Part shown: positions 7,345-15,848 of the stretch, in pieces | How the letters are laid out: every line of letters begins with the position of its first letter | Numbering within the stretch: position 1 is the first letter of the stretch | From: Lachnospira rogosae | Lineage (GTDB): Bacteria > Bacillota > Clostridia > Lachnospirales > Lachnospiraceae | Direction: 5' to 3' | Assembly (NCBI RefSeq): GCF_040096455.1 | Contig: NZ_JBBMER010000013.1 | Location: forward strand, 1-18,140 | Length of the DNA: 18,140 nucleotides | Program-made: the position numbers and the translations under genes | Notes under the pieces: model-generated | Databases searched by the model: none | Told to the model about the DNA's origin: nothing | The model's input: the letters and a program-made list of their open reading frames with translations, nothing else

Positions 7345-9081
7345 TTATTCTCTGTTATTATGATACATCTCTTTCTCCATATACATAAGCTTATCTGCCG
7401 CCTTTAATAATTCTTCTAAATCGTCAACATACTCTCTCCACAGAACTCCTATGGATATGCTTACTTGTTTATCCTGCATTATATTTTTCAAGGCTGTAAT
7501 TCTTTCTTCATATTTATCACGCTCAATATTCTGCTCTATAATTACAAATTCATCCCCACCTATCCTGTAAGAATTATCCGGGAATACCATTTTGAATGTG
7601 TCTGCTGCTGTACATATGAACTTATCACCATTAGAGTGTCCATAATTATCATTAATTGCTTTCAGACCATTAAGATCTATGTAAGCAACTCCGACATTTT
7701 TAAGTATCTGGTCTTTAGCCGCTTTAACAATGCTTATATATTTGTTACGATTGTACAAACCTGTAAGCATATCCCTGTAACTTAAATAACGCATCCTATC
7801 CTGCTGCACACGCTTTTCAAGACTATTAGTAACAAAATATTGTATAGAAGACAATAATGCCATATCCTCGTAATGATTAACCGGATTGTCCACTCCAAGA
7901 AATCCAATTATATTTCCATCTCTTTTTAATGGCACTGCAAGAAGTCTGTCTACATTCTGTTCATGCAACATATTGTATACAGGTTCTTCCTTTTGCTTGC
8001 TGACATCTGCTATATAATATGGCTTTTCCTCTTTAAAATTCTCCATCCATAAACTTACAATATTCATTGAAAGCTTTTGAATCTTATCCTTCTTTGCTGT
8101 AATACTATCACTAACATACTCATAGGTGTTATCCATTGTATTATCATCGTAATTATTTTCAAAAATATAACATCTGTCCGCACCAAAATAATTATTAATA
8201 ATTGCAAGAAGATTATGTATAGCTATGTTAATATCCGCTTCAGTTGTCAGTTCTGCTATACACTGGTTAAGCACCATAGATATTTCAAGTTCAGCCTCTG
8301 TCTTAATCTGCTTCTGTTCCAGATTGTTAAGTTTCCTGTCCTGTTCACCAATAACAGTTATATACATAACTATCATTGAATTACATACAGCTATATCAAT
8401 CAACGAAATTTCATAAAAGTAGAACTGTATTATTGCCGCTACAATTGGAAGAATAATATATGAACCAAGTGAAGAAATTGTAATATTGCTTAATTTCTTT
8501 CTGTATTCTATCAAAAATGACATCTCTACCATCATTCCTGTTACAGGTATAAAAATAGATATTATAAAACCTTCACTTCTATGATATACATTCTGTGCAT
8601 CATAATAGTAATACAAATCTGTAAACTGTGAAATAATAACCAGAGCTACTGCCACGGCACACAGTATATTTATAAATGTTGCTCTTTTTAAAGTTCTTTC
8701 TTCCTGTTCCGTAAAAATAAAACTGCACACATACCTGTGGAACAAATATAATATTATATTATTGTCAAGAAATACTATAAAATTACTTATCCTTACAATC
8801 CAATATCCAAATATACCCGTCCAGCCTCTGAATATACAGGCGGTTGCATCACTGAGCAACAGAACAGCTGTTGCAAACTGCAAAAGTATCATCCACAGCC
8901 TCTTACGGCGGTCAAAATTCTTACTTAAAATCATTCCCACCCCTGCTATTAAGCAGAATACACAACCCCAGACCAACATAGCAATATTAACATATTGCAC
9001 ATCAAAATATGACCTATTATTTCCAATTGTAATGCTTAACAACCTGTTAATGCTATACATAATATCTTCCACTTTGTCCAC
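7345..9081 (-). CDS. Membrane diguanylate cyclase: 7TM - GAF - GGDEF
   Basis: 578 residues. About seven membrane segments lie in residues 33-245, followed by a short coiled-coil-like linker, a GAF-type sensory domain (about 265-425) and a C-terminal GGDEF domain (about 430-575). The active-site loop is intact (YRIGGDEFVII, GGDEF at 508-512), as is the DLNGLKAINDNYGH block with metal-binding D469, so c-di-GMP synthesis is expected at the inner face of the membrane. The product-inhibition I-site RxxD is not intact: the matching place reads VFPD, lacking the arginine. No EAL domain is present. The first codon is GTG at 9081, inside an SD-like AGGTGG; starts at GTG 9072 or ATG 9060 are equally plausible. 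Confidence 0.85.
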   Translation of the reverse strand: MDKVEDIMYSINRLLSITIGNNRSYFDVQYVNIAMLVWGCVFCLIAGVGMILSKNFDRRKRLWMILLQFATAVLLLSDATACIFRGWTGIFGYWIVRISNFIVFLDNNIILYLFHRYVCSFIFTEQEERTLKRATFINILCAVAVALVIISQFTDLYYYYDAQNVYHRSEGFIISIFIPVTGMMVEMSFLIEYRKKLSNITISSLGSYIILPIVAAIIQFYFYEISLIDIAVCNSMIVMYITVIGEQDRKLNNLEQKQIKTEAELEISMVLNQCIAELTTEADINIAIHNLLAIINNYFGADRCYIFENNYDDNTMDNTYEYVSDSITAKKDKIQKLSMNIVSLWMENFKEEKPYYIADVSKQKEEPVYNMLHEQNVDRLLAVPLKRDGNIIGFLGVDNPVNHYEDMALLSSIQYFVTNSLEKRVQQDRMRYLSYRDMLTGLYNRNKYISIVKAAKDQILKNVGVAYIDLNGLKAINDNYGHSNGDKFICTAADTFKMVFPDNSYRIGGDEFVIIEQNIERDKYEERITALKNIMQDKQVSISIGVLWREYVDDLEELLKAADKLMYMEKEMYHNNRE

Positions 9082-9164
9082 CTGATATACTTTAATTCAT
9101 TAAATTACCCAATACAAAAAATATTATCACATTCTGGCGTCATTGTCATTATGAAATATTGTAT

Positions 9165-10886
9165 TTAACAGTTTATTACACGTCCTGTTCTTGCCGTAAC
9201 CCTGTGTGATATTGATATAACTGTTCTGTTTTCAGATACACCTTTAAGTGCTGTAAGAACATCTCTTTCTGTATTGGCATCAAGATTGGCTGTTATCTCA
9301 TCAAGTAAAAGCAGCTCCGGGTTGGCAGCTGTAGCTCTTGCTATGGATAACAACTGCCATTGTCCCTGCGAGAATAATTCCTGCGTACACTGGGTATCGT
9401 ATCCATTTTCAAAGTTCATAATTGTATCGTGAAGTCCTGTAAGCTTTGCCGCTTTGATAACAGCTTCGTCAGATATGGACTTGTCATAAAGTGTTATCTG
9501 GTCTTTAACTGTTCCAGGAACAATATGGAATGACTGCTCAACATAACCGAATATTTTTCTCTTTCTGTTATCTGGTATCGCGGCTGAATTCATATCATTT
9601 ATAAGGATAGAACCTTTCTGTGGATTATACAGACCTAAAAGCAGCTTGAATATTGTACTCTTACCTGCACCTGTCCTTCCTGATAGTGTAACCTGCTCTC
9701 CTCTATTTACAACAAATGTCTTATCAGCTATTACAGTGTGGTCAGCCTCATATCCGAACGTTACATCATTGAACTGGACATAAGGTGTATCATTTTTACT
9801 ATCAAATGTCTTTTCTGCCTGTAATTCTTCATTATTATCTAGTACTGGAAGTTCAAAGAATTCATTTATTCTTCTCACGCCCGCAATCGCTGACTGTATC
9901 GTCTGGATTTCCATTCCAAGACTTTCAACTGGTGAGAATATCTGTGATATATAGTTAATAACTGCTACTGCTGTACCTGCTGACATACCAAAAAGTGTAA
10001 GGACTTTGGCATTGCCTGAGGCTGAAAACAACATAACTACCGCCACTACAACTGCATTTAATATAAGAATAACTGGTGAATATACGGCATCGTAGAAGTT
10101 GGTCTTTTCCATAGCTTTGTAGCTGTCGCTTATATATTCATCGTATCTTTTCTCCATATACTTCTCCTTGCCAAGATTATGGATCGTACGGATATTGTGA
10201 AGTGTTTCAGGTACATGTCCTGAAGCACGGCTTACTGCTCGTCTATTTTTTAACTGGGCATCAAGCATATTCTTCTGTATATGTCTTGTAAACCAGAATA
10301 AAAATGGAAGAAGCACCATAAGCACTGTTGCAAGTCCTTTATTTCTGAACCAGATAACTGCAAGAATACTTATTATCTTACACGCATCTGCAAACATACT
10401 TACAATTCCCGATGTAAAAAGGTTCTCAACTGTATCAACATCACCTACAAACCTTGATACAACAGCACCTGGCTCCTGCTTATTAAGTGAGTCAGTAGAA
10501 AGTCTTACAAAATGCTCCATAAGTCCACTTCTAAGTGCGTGTGTTATCTTCTGCCCAAATACTGTAAGAAGCCCTTCTCTTGTGGCTTCCATAAGACCTG
10601 TAATAACTGTAAATGCCATATAAAGAAATACAAGATATACAGGCATCTGACTTCCTGTTGTGAGTGTATCTACTATTTTTCCAAGTACAAGTGGTGGATA
10701 AAGAGCTGTTATAACCGCACCACATACTGAAATTATAATTCCAAGAGAAAGCCATTTTCTCTTTATTATAGTATGTAATATTATTGAAACTACGTTGTAT
10801 GAATTCTTGTTATTCATTTTCTTATTATCAACGTTATTAATATTATAATTATTGGCTTCTGTGCTGTTTACATTATTACTACTCAA
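9165..10886 (-). CDS. ABC exporter half-transporter (consensus-site partner)
   Basis: 573 residues. An Asn-rich N-terminal tail (about 1-30) precedes a six-helix exporter membrane domain (about 40-335) and an ATP-binding domain. Walker A is GRTGAGKS (403-410), the Q-loop Gln is Q451 (GYVEQSF), Walker B is ELLLLDE with catalytic E530, and the H-loop is H561. The signature is FSQGQ (505-509) in place of LSGGQ. The protein ends 12 residues after the H-loop, shorter than most exporters. I recall the QGQWQLLSIARA...DEITANLD style with a short end from related Firmicutes transporters, so this need not be a truncation. The start is TTG with GGAG ten bases upstream. It lies 78 bp after the GNAT-ABC gene and is presumably its heterodimer partner. 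Confidence 0.88.
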   Translation of the reverse strand: MSSNNVNSTEANNYNINNVDNKKMNNKNSYNVVSIILHTIIKRKWLSLGIIISVCGAVITALYPPLVLGKIVDTLTTGSQMPVYLVFLYMAFTVITGLMEATREGLLTVFGQKITHALRSGLMEHFVRLSTDSLNKQEPGAVVSRFVGDVDTVENLFTSGIVSMFADACKIISILAVIWFRNKGLATVLMVLLPFLFWFTRHIQKNMLDAQLKNRRAVSRASGHVPETLHNIRTIHNLGKEKYMEKRYDEYISDSYKAMEKTNFYDAVYSPVILILNAVVVAVVMLFSASGNAKVLTLFGMSAGTAVAVINYISQIFSPVESLGMEIQTIQSAIAGVRRINEFFELPVLDNNEELQAEKTFDSKNDTPYVQFNDVTFGYEADHTVIADKTFVVNRGEQVTLSGRTGAGKSTIFKLLLGLYNPQKGSILINDMNSAAIPDNRKRKIFGYVEQSFHIVPGTVKDQITLYDKSISDEAVIKAAKLTGLHDTIMNFENGYDTQCTQELFSQGQWQLLSIARATAANPELLLLDEITANLDANTERDVLTALKGVSENRTVISISHRVTARTGRVINC

Positions 10887-10962
10887 TATTATCCAACTCC
10901 TTTTTCTTATTTTCGTTGGTATTTTTATTTTGTAATGTACCTTTTTCTGTATGTTCAGCCAC
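10879..10962 (-). CDS. Possible 27-codon coupling ORF or displaced ABC tail
   Basis: A GTG-initiated frame begins 3 bp after the stop codon of the GNAT-ABC gene, with GAGG five bases before it. It runs 27 codons with hydrophilic, Glu/Lys/Asn-rich content, starting VAEHTEKGTLQNKN. Its stop TAG overlaps the TTG start of the downstream ABC gene (ttgagtag). That overlap is typical of translational coupling. It may be a tiny coupling peptide, the original C-terminal tail of the ABC protein displaced by a frameshift near the CACACA run at about 10975, or chance. Evidence is weak. Confidence 0.2.
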   Translation of the reverse strand: MAEHTEKGTLQNKNTNENKKKELDNIE

Positions 10963-10964
10963 GT

Positions 10965-13220
10965 CTACCTCATCTGTGTGCTGACATTTTCATACAACTT
11001 CCTGTACTGCGGACACTGTAACATAATCTCTTCGTGTGTTCCAACTATTGCCTTTCCATTATCCATCCATATAACCTTATCCATCTTAGGGAACATATAC
11101 AGACGATGTGTCATAATAATTACAATATTATTCTTTGCTATATCACAAAGGTTGTTATATATCTTTTTCTCAGTGCTTATATCCAGTGCTGAAAATGGAT
11201 CATCAAGCACAAGTACCGGCTTCTTATGACAAAGCGTTCTGGCAAGTGCTATTCTTTGTGCCTGTCCACCTGACAGTCTTACACCACCATTACCAATAAG
11301 TGTGTCAACTCCATTTTCCATCTGTGCAACTTCTTTATCGATACATACGTCCTTGAGGTATTCTGATACATTGCAATCATCACCAAGAAGCACGTTATTC
11401 TTAATAGAGTCATTAAAAAGCTCTGTGTCGTGTCCAAGATAACTTATTATTCCCGACCTTACATTATCAGCAACACTGCTTAATTCATTTCCATTATACT
11501 TAATACTTCCCTTATATGGACATTCGCAAAGGAAGGTCTTTCCAAATGTTGACTTACCGCAGGCAACCGGACCCGTAACGCCTATAATCTCCCCCGGCTC
11601 TGCAGTAAAGGAAATATCATTATATACAGTTTTTCCATCTGGATATGTAAAACTTAAGTTTTTTACTTCAAGCTTTCCTGATGTCTGATTTTTACAATCT
11701 GTATCTTTATCCTGAATAACCATAAGCGGTTTAATACGTTTCCACGAAACCTGTGACTTATGAACTGCATTAAACAGCTTTGCCGCCTTTGAAGACTTAT
11801 CCGATAACTTTATAAAACAGGCAAGGAATGTCGTAAATGCCGCGATATCCCAGCTTTTCCACCCCGTTCCAAGTACATTTTTACTGCCGAAATATAATAT
11901 AAATATTATACCTGTCATTGATATAATCCTGTATAAGGGTGTCATTGAAGAATTCCATATATTTGCCCTGATAGCAGCTTTCTCATATGATGAAAGATTA
12001 TCTTCGTATGCAATTCTTCTGTCCTCTTCCCTTCCGTATACCCTGTAAGTTATGGCATTAGAAGCTCTGTCTAGTGTGGCATTGCTTAATATTCCTGACT
12101 GTCTTTTATATTCTGCACCTGTTCTCTGTACGATAATCTTCATCTTCTCTGCAAGCATATAAGATATAGGTGGAAATATCATTGCAATGAGTGCCAGCCT
12201 TACATCATATACAAGCAGCATTCCTGCATATGCAGCCAGTGCTACTCCTGTATCAAACACCTCTGTTGTGAACTTTCTCATGCCCTCAGCACAATCATCA
12301 ACATCAAGGATTGCCTTTGTCATAATATCGCCCATACCTTCACTTTCAAGTTCTGTCTTGCTCTTTAACACAAGCGTCCCATACAATATCTTCTTCATTC
12401 TTCTGTTGACATTATTCGCAAATCTTCTCACATAGAAACGCTTTATATATCTTGATATCTGAACAACTGCAATAGATACAATATATGACACTACAAGTAT
12501 AAGCATATCCTTGTATACAGCATTTTGGCTTAATATATCTATAAGACATCCTGTCATCTTACCCTCAAACCAAGGGCCAAGCAAAAGTCCAAAGTTATAT
12601 ATAAGACCTGAAACTGTTATTATAAGCAGTACCTTCCACTCTTCTTTAAAATATGATAGTATTCTGTCGGCTGCAAATTTCTTGTTTGCGGTCACTTTTT
12701 TGTTATCTGAAAGATTTACTCCATTATTTCTTAATTTAAAATCCAATCTCATCTGGTGCCACAGGACATTTCCATGAGTGGATTTATCTGTTATCCCCTC
12801 ATCAATGAATCCAAACTTGGAATAATATGGAACAAGGCTTTCTTTACAAGTTAATACAAGCCCTTTCCGGTTCTGTTTTCTGGCATCTAAGATAGCCTTC
12901 TTAATCAGCTCTTTCGCACATCCACATCTGCGATATTCAGGAAGAGTATTTACACCAAAAATCATCTGCCATGCACCATTCTCATTATGCATTGATGCAT
13001 TTTCATACATGTCATCTGTAAGATCAGCCTCATCCGTAACAAAACCATCTACAAACGCAATGAGTTTACCCTCATCAAACATAAGCCAGAAATGATTTCC
13101 ATAATATTTTATTCTCTGCTCAAATTCTTCTTTAGTTGCTGCCTCTAAAACAGGAAAACACTCGGATTCAACCGATGTAATATCGTCTAAATCAGCCATT
13201 GTTGCATATCTTATATTCAC
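10965..13220 (-). CDS. GNAT acetyltransferase fused to ABC exporter half-transporter
   Basis: 751 residues in one uninterrupted frame. Residues 1-160 form a GNAT domain: the acetyl-CoA loop is YRRCGCAKELI (R97/R98 to A102), with FWLM, WQMIFGVNTLPEY and the C-terminal YYSKFGF block. A hydrophilic linker (161-190) leads to an exporter membrane domain (about 190-480) and an ATPase domain. Walker A is GPVACGKS (550-557), the signature is an intact LSGGQ (649-653), and the H-loop is H705. Walker B reads VLVLDD, with Asp674 where catalytic Glu is usual, and the Q-loop Gln is His598. These are marks of the degenerate half of a heterodimeric exporter. No internal start with SD was found near the junction. 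The start is GTG with AAGGA seven bases upstream. Confidence 0.88.
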   Translation of the reverse strand: MNIRYATMADLDDITSVESECFPVLEAATKEEFEQRIKYYGNHFWLMFDEGKLIAFVDGFVTDEADLTDDMYENASMHNENGAWQMIFGVNTLPEYRRCGCAKELIKKAILDARKQNRKGLVLTCKESLVPYYSKFGFIDEGITDKSTHGNVLWHQMRLDFKLRNNGVNLSDNKKVTANKKFAADRILSYFKEEWKVLLIITVSGLIYNFGLLLGPWFEGKMTGCLIDILSQNAVYKDMLILVVSYIVSIAVVQISRYIKRFYVRRFANNVNRRMKKILYGTLVLKSKTELESEGMGDIMTKAILDVDDCAEGMRKFTTEVFDTGVALAAYAGMLLVYDVRLALIAMIFPPISYMLAEKMKIIVQRTGAEYKRQSGILSNATLDRASNAITYRVYGREEDRRIAYEDNLSSYEKAAIRANIWNSSMTPLYRIISMTGIIFILYFGSKNVLGTGWKSWDIAAFTTFLACFIKLSDKSSKAAKLFNAVHKSQVSWKRIKPLMVIQDKDTDCKNQTSGKLEVKNLSFTYPDGKTVYNDISFTAEPGEIIGVTGPVACGKSTFGKTFLCECPYKGSIKYNGNELSSVADNVRSGIISYLGHDTELFNDSIKNNVLLGDDCNVSEYLKDVCIDKEVAQMENGVDTLIGNGGVRLSGGQAQRIALARTLCHKKPVLVLDDPFSALDISTEKKIYNNLCDIAKNNIVIIMTHRLYMFPKMDKVIWMDNGKAIVGTHEEIMLQCPQYRKLYENVSTQMR

Positions 13221-13305
13221 AATCGTTCCTTCTTTACTATGATTTTTTCATTATAGCTTCCTATAAGGCAGATAATGCTCATTATATGTGCATATCTAAT
13301 ACTTT

Positions 13306-13830
13306 CTACTCAATCACATACTCATACATTCTAAACTGCCTGTTTCCAACCACCTCATAAAATATGTTTTCAGTACTTACATATTTAAAGCCAGCTCTGA
13401 TATATAACTTGTCAGCTAGTGTGTTCTTATCTATTACATCAAGGTGAATGGCTTCAATGTTTTCCAACTTAGCATATGATATTAAGTTTTTTACAAATTG
13501 AGTAGCAAGACCCATACCGCGGTACTCATATCGCACTGCGAGAGCATGGATTATCCATACATTATTATCTCTTTCATTTACTTTCCACGCTACCTTTTTA
13601 TACTCTTTATTAGAATTACTGTTAACTATGGCACATGCCTTAATTATTCCTTCATCTCTTAATACGAACAACTCTTTCTTAACAATACCAGCCATTAAAA
13701 AATCTGCTGAAGGATGTACACCCTTTTCCCAGTCAGGAAAAGAAGGTTCTTCTTTGCTTTTATCTATTAAATCCCAATAGAGATTTTCTATCTCATTAAA
13801 ATCCTCCAGGCATGCTAATTCAAAATTCAT
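13306..13830 (-). CDS. GNAT-family N-acetyltransferase
   Basis: 174 residues with a complete GNAT fold. The acetyl-CoA binding motif is RGMGLA (residues 104-109), preceded by the strand IIHALAV and followed by the helix TQFVKNLISYAK. IHLDVIDKNTLADKLYIRAGF near the C-terminus is cut to its key points here: DVIDKN and YIRAGFKYV. The substrate is not predictable. AGGAG eight bases upstream supports the ATG. It follows the DUF188 gene by 18 bp, so the two are probably cotranscribed, and it lies 85 bp before the GNAT-ABC fusion, a second and clearly different GNAT domain. Confidence 0.88.
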   Translation of the reverse strand: MNFELACLEDFNEIENLYWDLIDKSKEEPSFPDWEKGVHPSADFLMAGIVKKELFVLRDEGIIKACAIVNSNSNKEYKKVAWKVNERDNNVWIIHALAVRYEYRGMGLATQFVKNLISYAKLENIEAIHLDVIDKNTLADKLYIRAGFKYVSTENIFYEVVGNRQFRMYEYVIE

Positions 13831-13848
13831 ATATCTGTCTCCTAATTT

Positions 13849-14334
13849 TTATTTAACTCCAGCTCTTCCAGACATCCGGCTGGTATCCAAGTGTTGATAC
13901 TTTTCCACTAGTCTCTCAAAAGAGGATTCAAAGTTTAAATCATCCTTATCACTTCTTTTTCTTGGACCTTTCATGTGGTTTTTACTGCTTGCCCGCCTTG
14001 CCTTCTTACTTATATGTCTTTCCATTAACATAAAATCAATATTTTCATTTGTATACCATTTCCCGGACTGATGAATGGCATATGCACCCTTACTTAATGC
14101 CATGGCAGCAACACCATAATCCTGCGTAACTACTAAATCTCCTTTTTCACAAAGGCTTATTAACTTAAAATCAACCGCATCAGCTCCGGCACCCACATAT
14201 ACCACTTCTGAATAGTTTGATGTAAGATAATGATTAGTATCACACAAAAGCGTTACGGCAATATTATGACTCTTAGCTATTCTTTCAACTATCCCTATCA
14301 CAGGGCATGCGTCAGCATCTACATATATATGCAT
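13849..14334 (-). CDS. YaiI/YqxD family protein (DUF188)
   Basis: 161 residues from the ATG at 14334. The family signature opens the protein (MHIYVDADACPV), followed by VVYVGAGADAVDFKLI, LVVTQDYGVAAMAL in the middle, and the basic GPRKRSDKDDLNF near the end. This matches the YaiI/YqxD family (PF02639), distantly PIN-like with conserved Asp residues, but with no firmly assigned function. A TTG 27 bp further upstream is in frame, but the ATG is better because AAAGAG lies just before it and family proteins begin at this point. Confidence 0.9.
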   Translation of the reverse strand: MHIYVDADACPVIGIVERIAKSHNIAVTLLCDTNHYLTSNYSEVVYVGAGADAVDFKLISLCEKGDLVVTQDYGVAAMALSKGAYAIHQSGKWYTNENIDFMLMERHISKKARRASSKNHMKGPRKRSDKDDLNFESSFERLVEKYQHLDTSRMSGRAGVK

Positions 14335-14387
14335 ACTCTTATCTCTTTCATTTACAATCAATTGTTATATACATTTAGGAACTTTCT

Positions 14388-14951
14388 CTATTTCATTCCC
14401 ACAGATAACTTATACCAGCGTTTTATGTATGGATCATCAAAAAGCTCAAGGTCGTTTTCTGTAAGTTTCACAAAAAGATCAGTAAGCCCGTCATACTCAT
14501 TAATGTCTCCTGCAGGATACAGTTTCCAGTTTAGCTGCTCTATTGTCCAGTTACTCTTAACTGAATTGTGAAGCATAGACGTTGTCGCATAATTAGACGG
14601 GTTATCCTCTCCTCCAATGGCAATAGGAATGATGTGGTCAATTGTTGGGACCAGCTCCCAGTAGGCACTGTGACATTCTTCCATCTTCCAATGGCTCTGA
14701 TATGGAAATGCATCCGGCATGTAATATGATAACACCTTTAACAATCCCGGATTAACAAGCTTTTCCCCGGTATATCTGTCTATAAATCCGTCTCTTACAA
14801 ACTGCTCATACTTTTCCTTATCTGTATAGCTTCTTCCCTCCGGTTTTAACTTCTTAAATGGGTATTCCTTATTTATTACATTCTTTGCCGATTCGATATT
14901 ACCTGTGAGAATACTCTCTGCACTTTGTTTGATTGTTGTAATCTTATCCAT
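14388..14951 (-). CDS. HNH endonuclease-like protein
   Basis: 187 residues. The HNH core is VPTIDHIIPIAIGGEDNPSN (residues 101-120), with D105-H106, then N120 and SMLHNSVKSN with H128-N129, followed by a helix rich in Trp (WTIEQLNWKL). FIDRYTGEKLVNPGLL at 56-71 occupies the position of the usual zinc-knuckle strand, but no CxxC pairs are present. Members cut or nick DNA; the target here is unknown. No restriction, methylase or phage gene is adjacent, so a host or orphan accessory role is as likely as defence. AGGTG seven bases upstream of the ATG supports the start. It lies 43 bp after the P-loop kinase-like gene. Confidence 0.78.
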   Translation of the reverse strand: MDKITTIKQSAESILTGNIESAKNVINKEYPFKKLKPEGRSYTDKEKYEQFVRDGFIDRYTGEKLVNPGLLKVLSYYMPDAFPYQSHWKMEECHSAYWELVPTIDHIIPIAIGGEDNPSNYATTSMLHNSVKSNWTIEQLNWKLYPAGDINEYDGLTDLFVKLTENDLELFDDPYIKRWYKLSVGMK

Positions 14952-14994
14952 AAAAACGCACCTGCTTTCCTTTATCAGTTTTATAAACAGGAAG

Positions 14995-15513
14995 TTACCG
15001 AGTTATGCTTTCAATTATTTCTTTTGCAACACTATCAATGCTCATGTTAGACGTATCTATTATGCTTGCATCATAATAGTGATTACTTAAATACTGTGTT
15101 GCCTCTGGCATATAGGTTACTGCCAAATCGATGTCTCGATTTTCTTGGTTATTTATGCGTTGATGTAGGATTTCCGTCTTGGCCGTTAATATAAAATGGT
15201 GACTCTCAATATTTGCGAAGCCATCTATAAGTTTCTGATTGCAATAATCATTAATCAATGCAACTGGAATGACTAAACAGTTGCAACCTCCTTCTTGTAT
15301 TATTTCTGTTATTTCATCAACGAGAGCATCAACCAAATATTTTTTAGCTTCTGGATATCTTTTCCCAAAACGATCAGAATCTGAAGTTGGCTTATATTTT
15401 TCTTGCAATGCATCGAATTCAAGCAGATGTGCCTGTGGTATTTTCTTAACAATCGTAGCAGCAACAGCAGACTTTCCAATTCCAAAAGTACCATCTATCC
15501 AAATGATCTTCAT
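14995..15513 (-). CDS. P-loop kinase-like NTPase (TmrB-like)
   Basis: 172 residues. It opens with MKIIWIDGTFGIGKSAVAAT, giving a Walker A of GTFGIGKS at residues 8-15. The IIW(I)xGTFGxGK opening resembles Bacillus TmrB (tunicamycin-resistance ATP-binding protein) and related small nucleotide/antibiotic kinases. HFILTAKTEILHQRINNQ at about 105-122 has the lid-like Arg typical of the family. The product's substrate cannot be told; drug resistance should not be assumed. AGGAG six bases upstream supports the start. It is the first gene of the minus-strand run that ends at 7300, and its promoter is at 15595-15623. Confidence 0.72.
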   Translation of the reverse strand: MKIIWIDGTFGIGKSAVAATIVKKIPQAHLLEFDALQEKYKPTSDSDRFGKRYPEAKKYLVDALVDEITEIIQEGGCNCLVIPVALINDYCNQKLIDGFANIESHHFILTAKTEILHQRINNQENRDIDLAVTYMPEATQYLSNHYYDASIIDTSNMSIDSVAKEIIESITR

Positions 15514-15583
15514 ATTCTTCTCCTGTAAATTCCGATTTTCTTAATTCTACAAACTTGAATTGAGATTTCACCTGTTTTAAGAG

Positions 15584-15623
15584 ATTTAATAACTGTTATA
15601 TTTTGTTATTAAATTCTCCACAA
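15584..15623 (-). promoter_or_regulatory. Promoter with 10-bp dyad for the kinase-HNH gene run
   Basis: On the minus strand, -35 TTGTGG (15618-15623) and -10 TATAAC (15595-15600) are separated by exactly 17 bp. A perfect 10-bp inverted repeat, atttaataac (15584-15593) and gttattaaat (15605-15614), brackets the -10, as an operator would. The leader to the kinase-like start codon is about 75 bases. Confidence 0.5.
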
Positions 15624-15760
15624 GCCCTTGAAAACACTGGATTTATCGCAGGTGAGCTTTTCCTTATTGTTTCCCTTGTGTTATATCGTCCCATCAGTGT
15701 TTACGAACTCTGATAAGGGCAAATACAAGGGCAAGAAAAATCTATAAAACAGTATAACAC
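15624..15760. other. Unexplained inverted-repeat spacer with CCCTTG/CAAGGG motifs
   Basis: Within the 335-bp gap 15514-15848, this segment carries GCCCTT...AACACTG near 15624-15641 and, inverted, CAGTGTT...AAGGGC near 15696-15721, plus further CCCTTG and CAAGGG copies (about 15672, 15729). No ORF of credible length covers it. It marks the switch from minus-strand to plus-strand genes. Recombinase attachment or scar sequence is one reading, but no integrase gene is present, so this is only a suggestion. Confidence 0.35.
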
Positions 15761-15848
15761 AAAATAAAAGTGACATGGTGAACTGATTGAAATGCTTCTG
15801 ATTTTTGTAACTGATAATTGATTGAATGATAAGGAGAGATAAGATACG

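Noticed and set aside
9165..9200. Truncation of the ABC partner by mutation
   Set aside because: All ATPase motifs through the H-loop are present and a short end of this kind is recalled in related transporters; no continuation of a longer C-terminus was found in the downstream frames I read.
13221..13305. Promoter before the GNAT-ABC gene
   Set aside because: Two TATAAT-like hexamers occur, but neither has an acceptable -35 at 16-18 bp, so no call was made.
14388..15513. Restriction or phage-defence system
   Set aside because: The HNH protein has no partner methylase, helicase, sensor or toxin-like gene beside it, and the kinase-like protein is not a known defence component.
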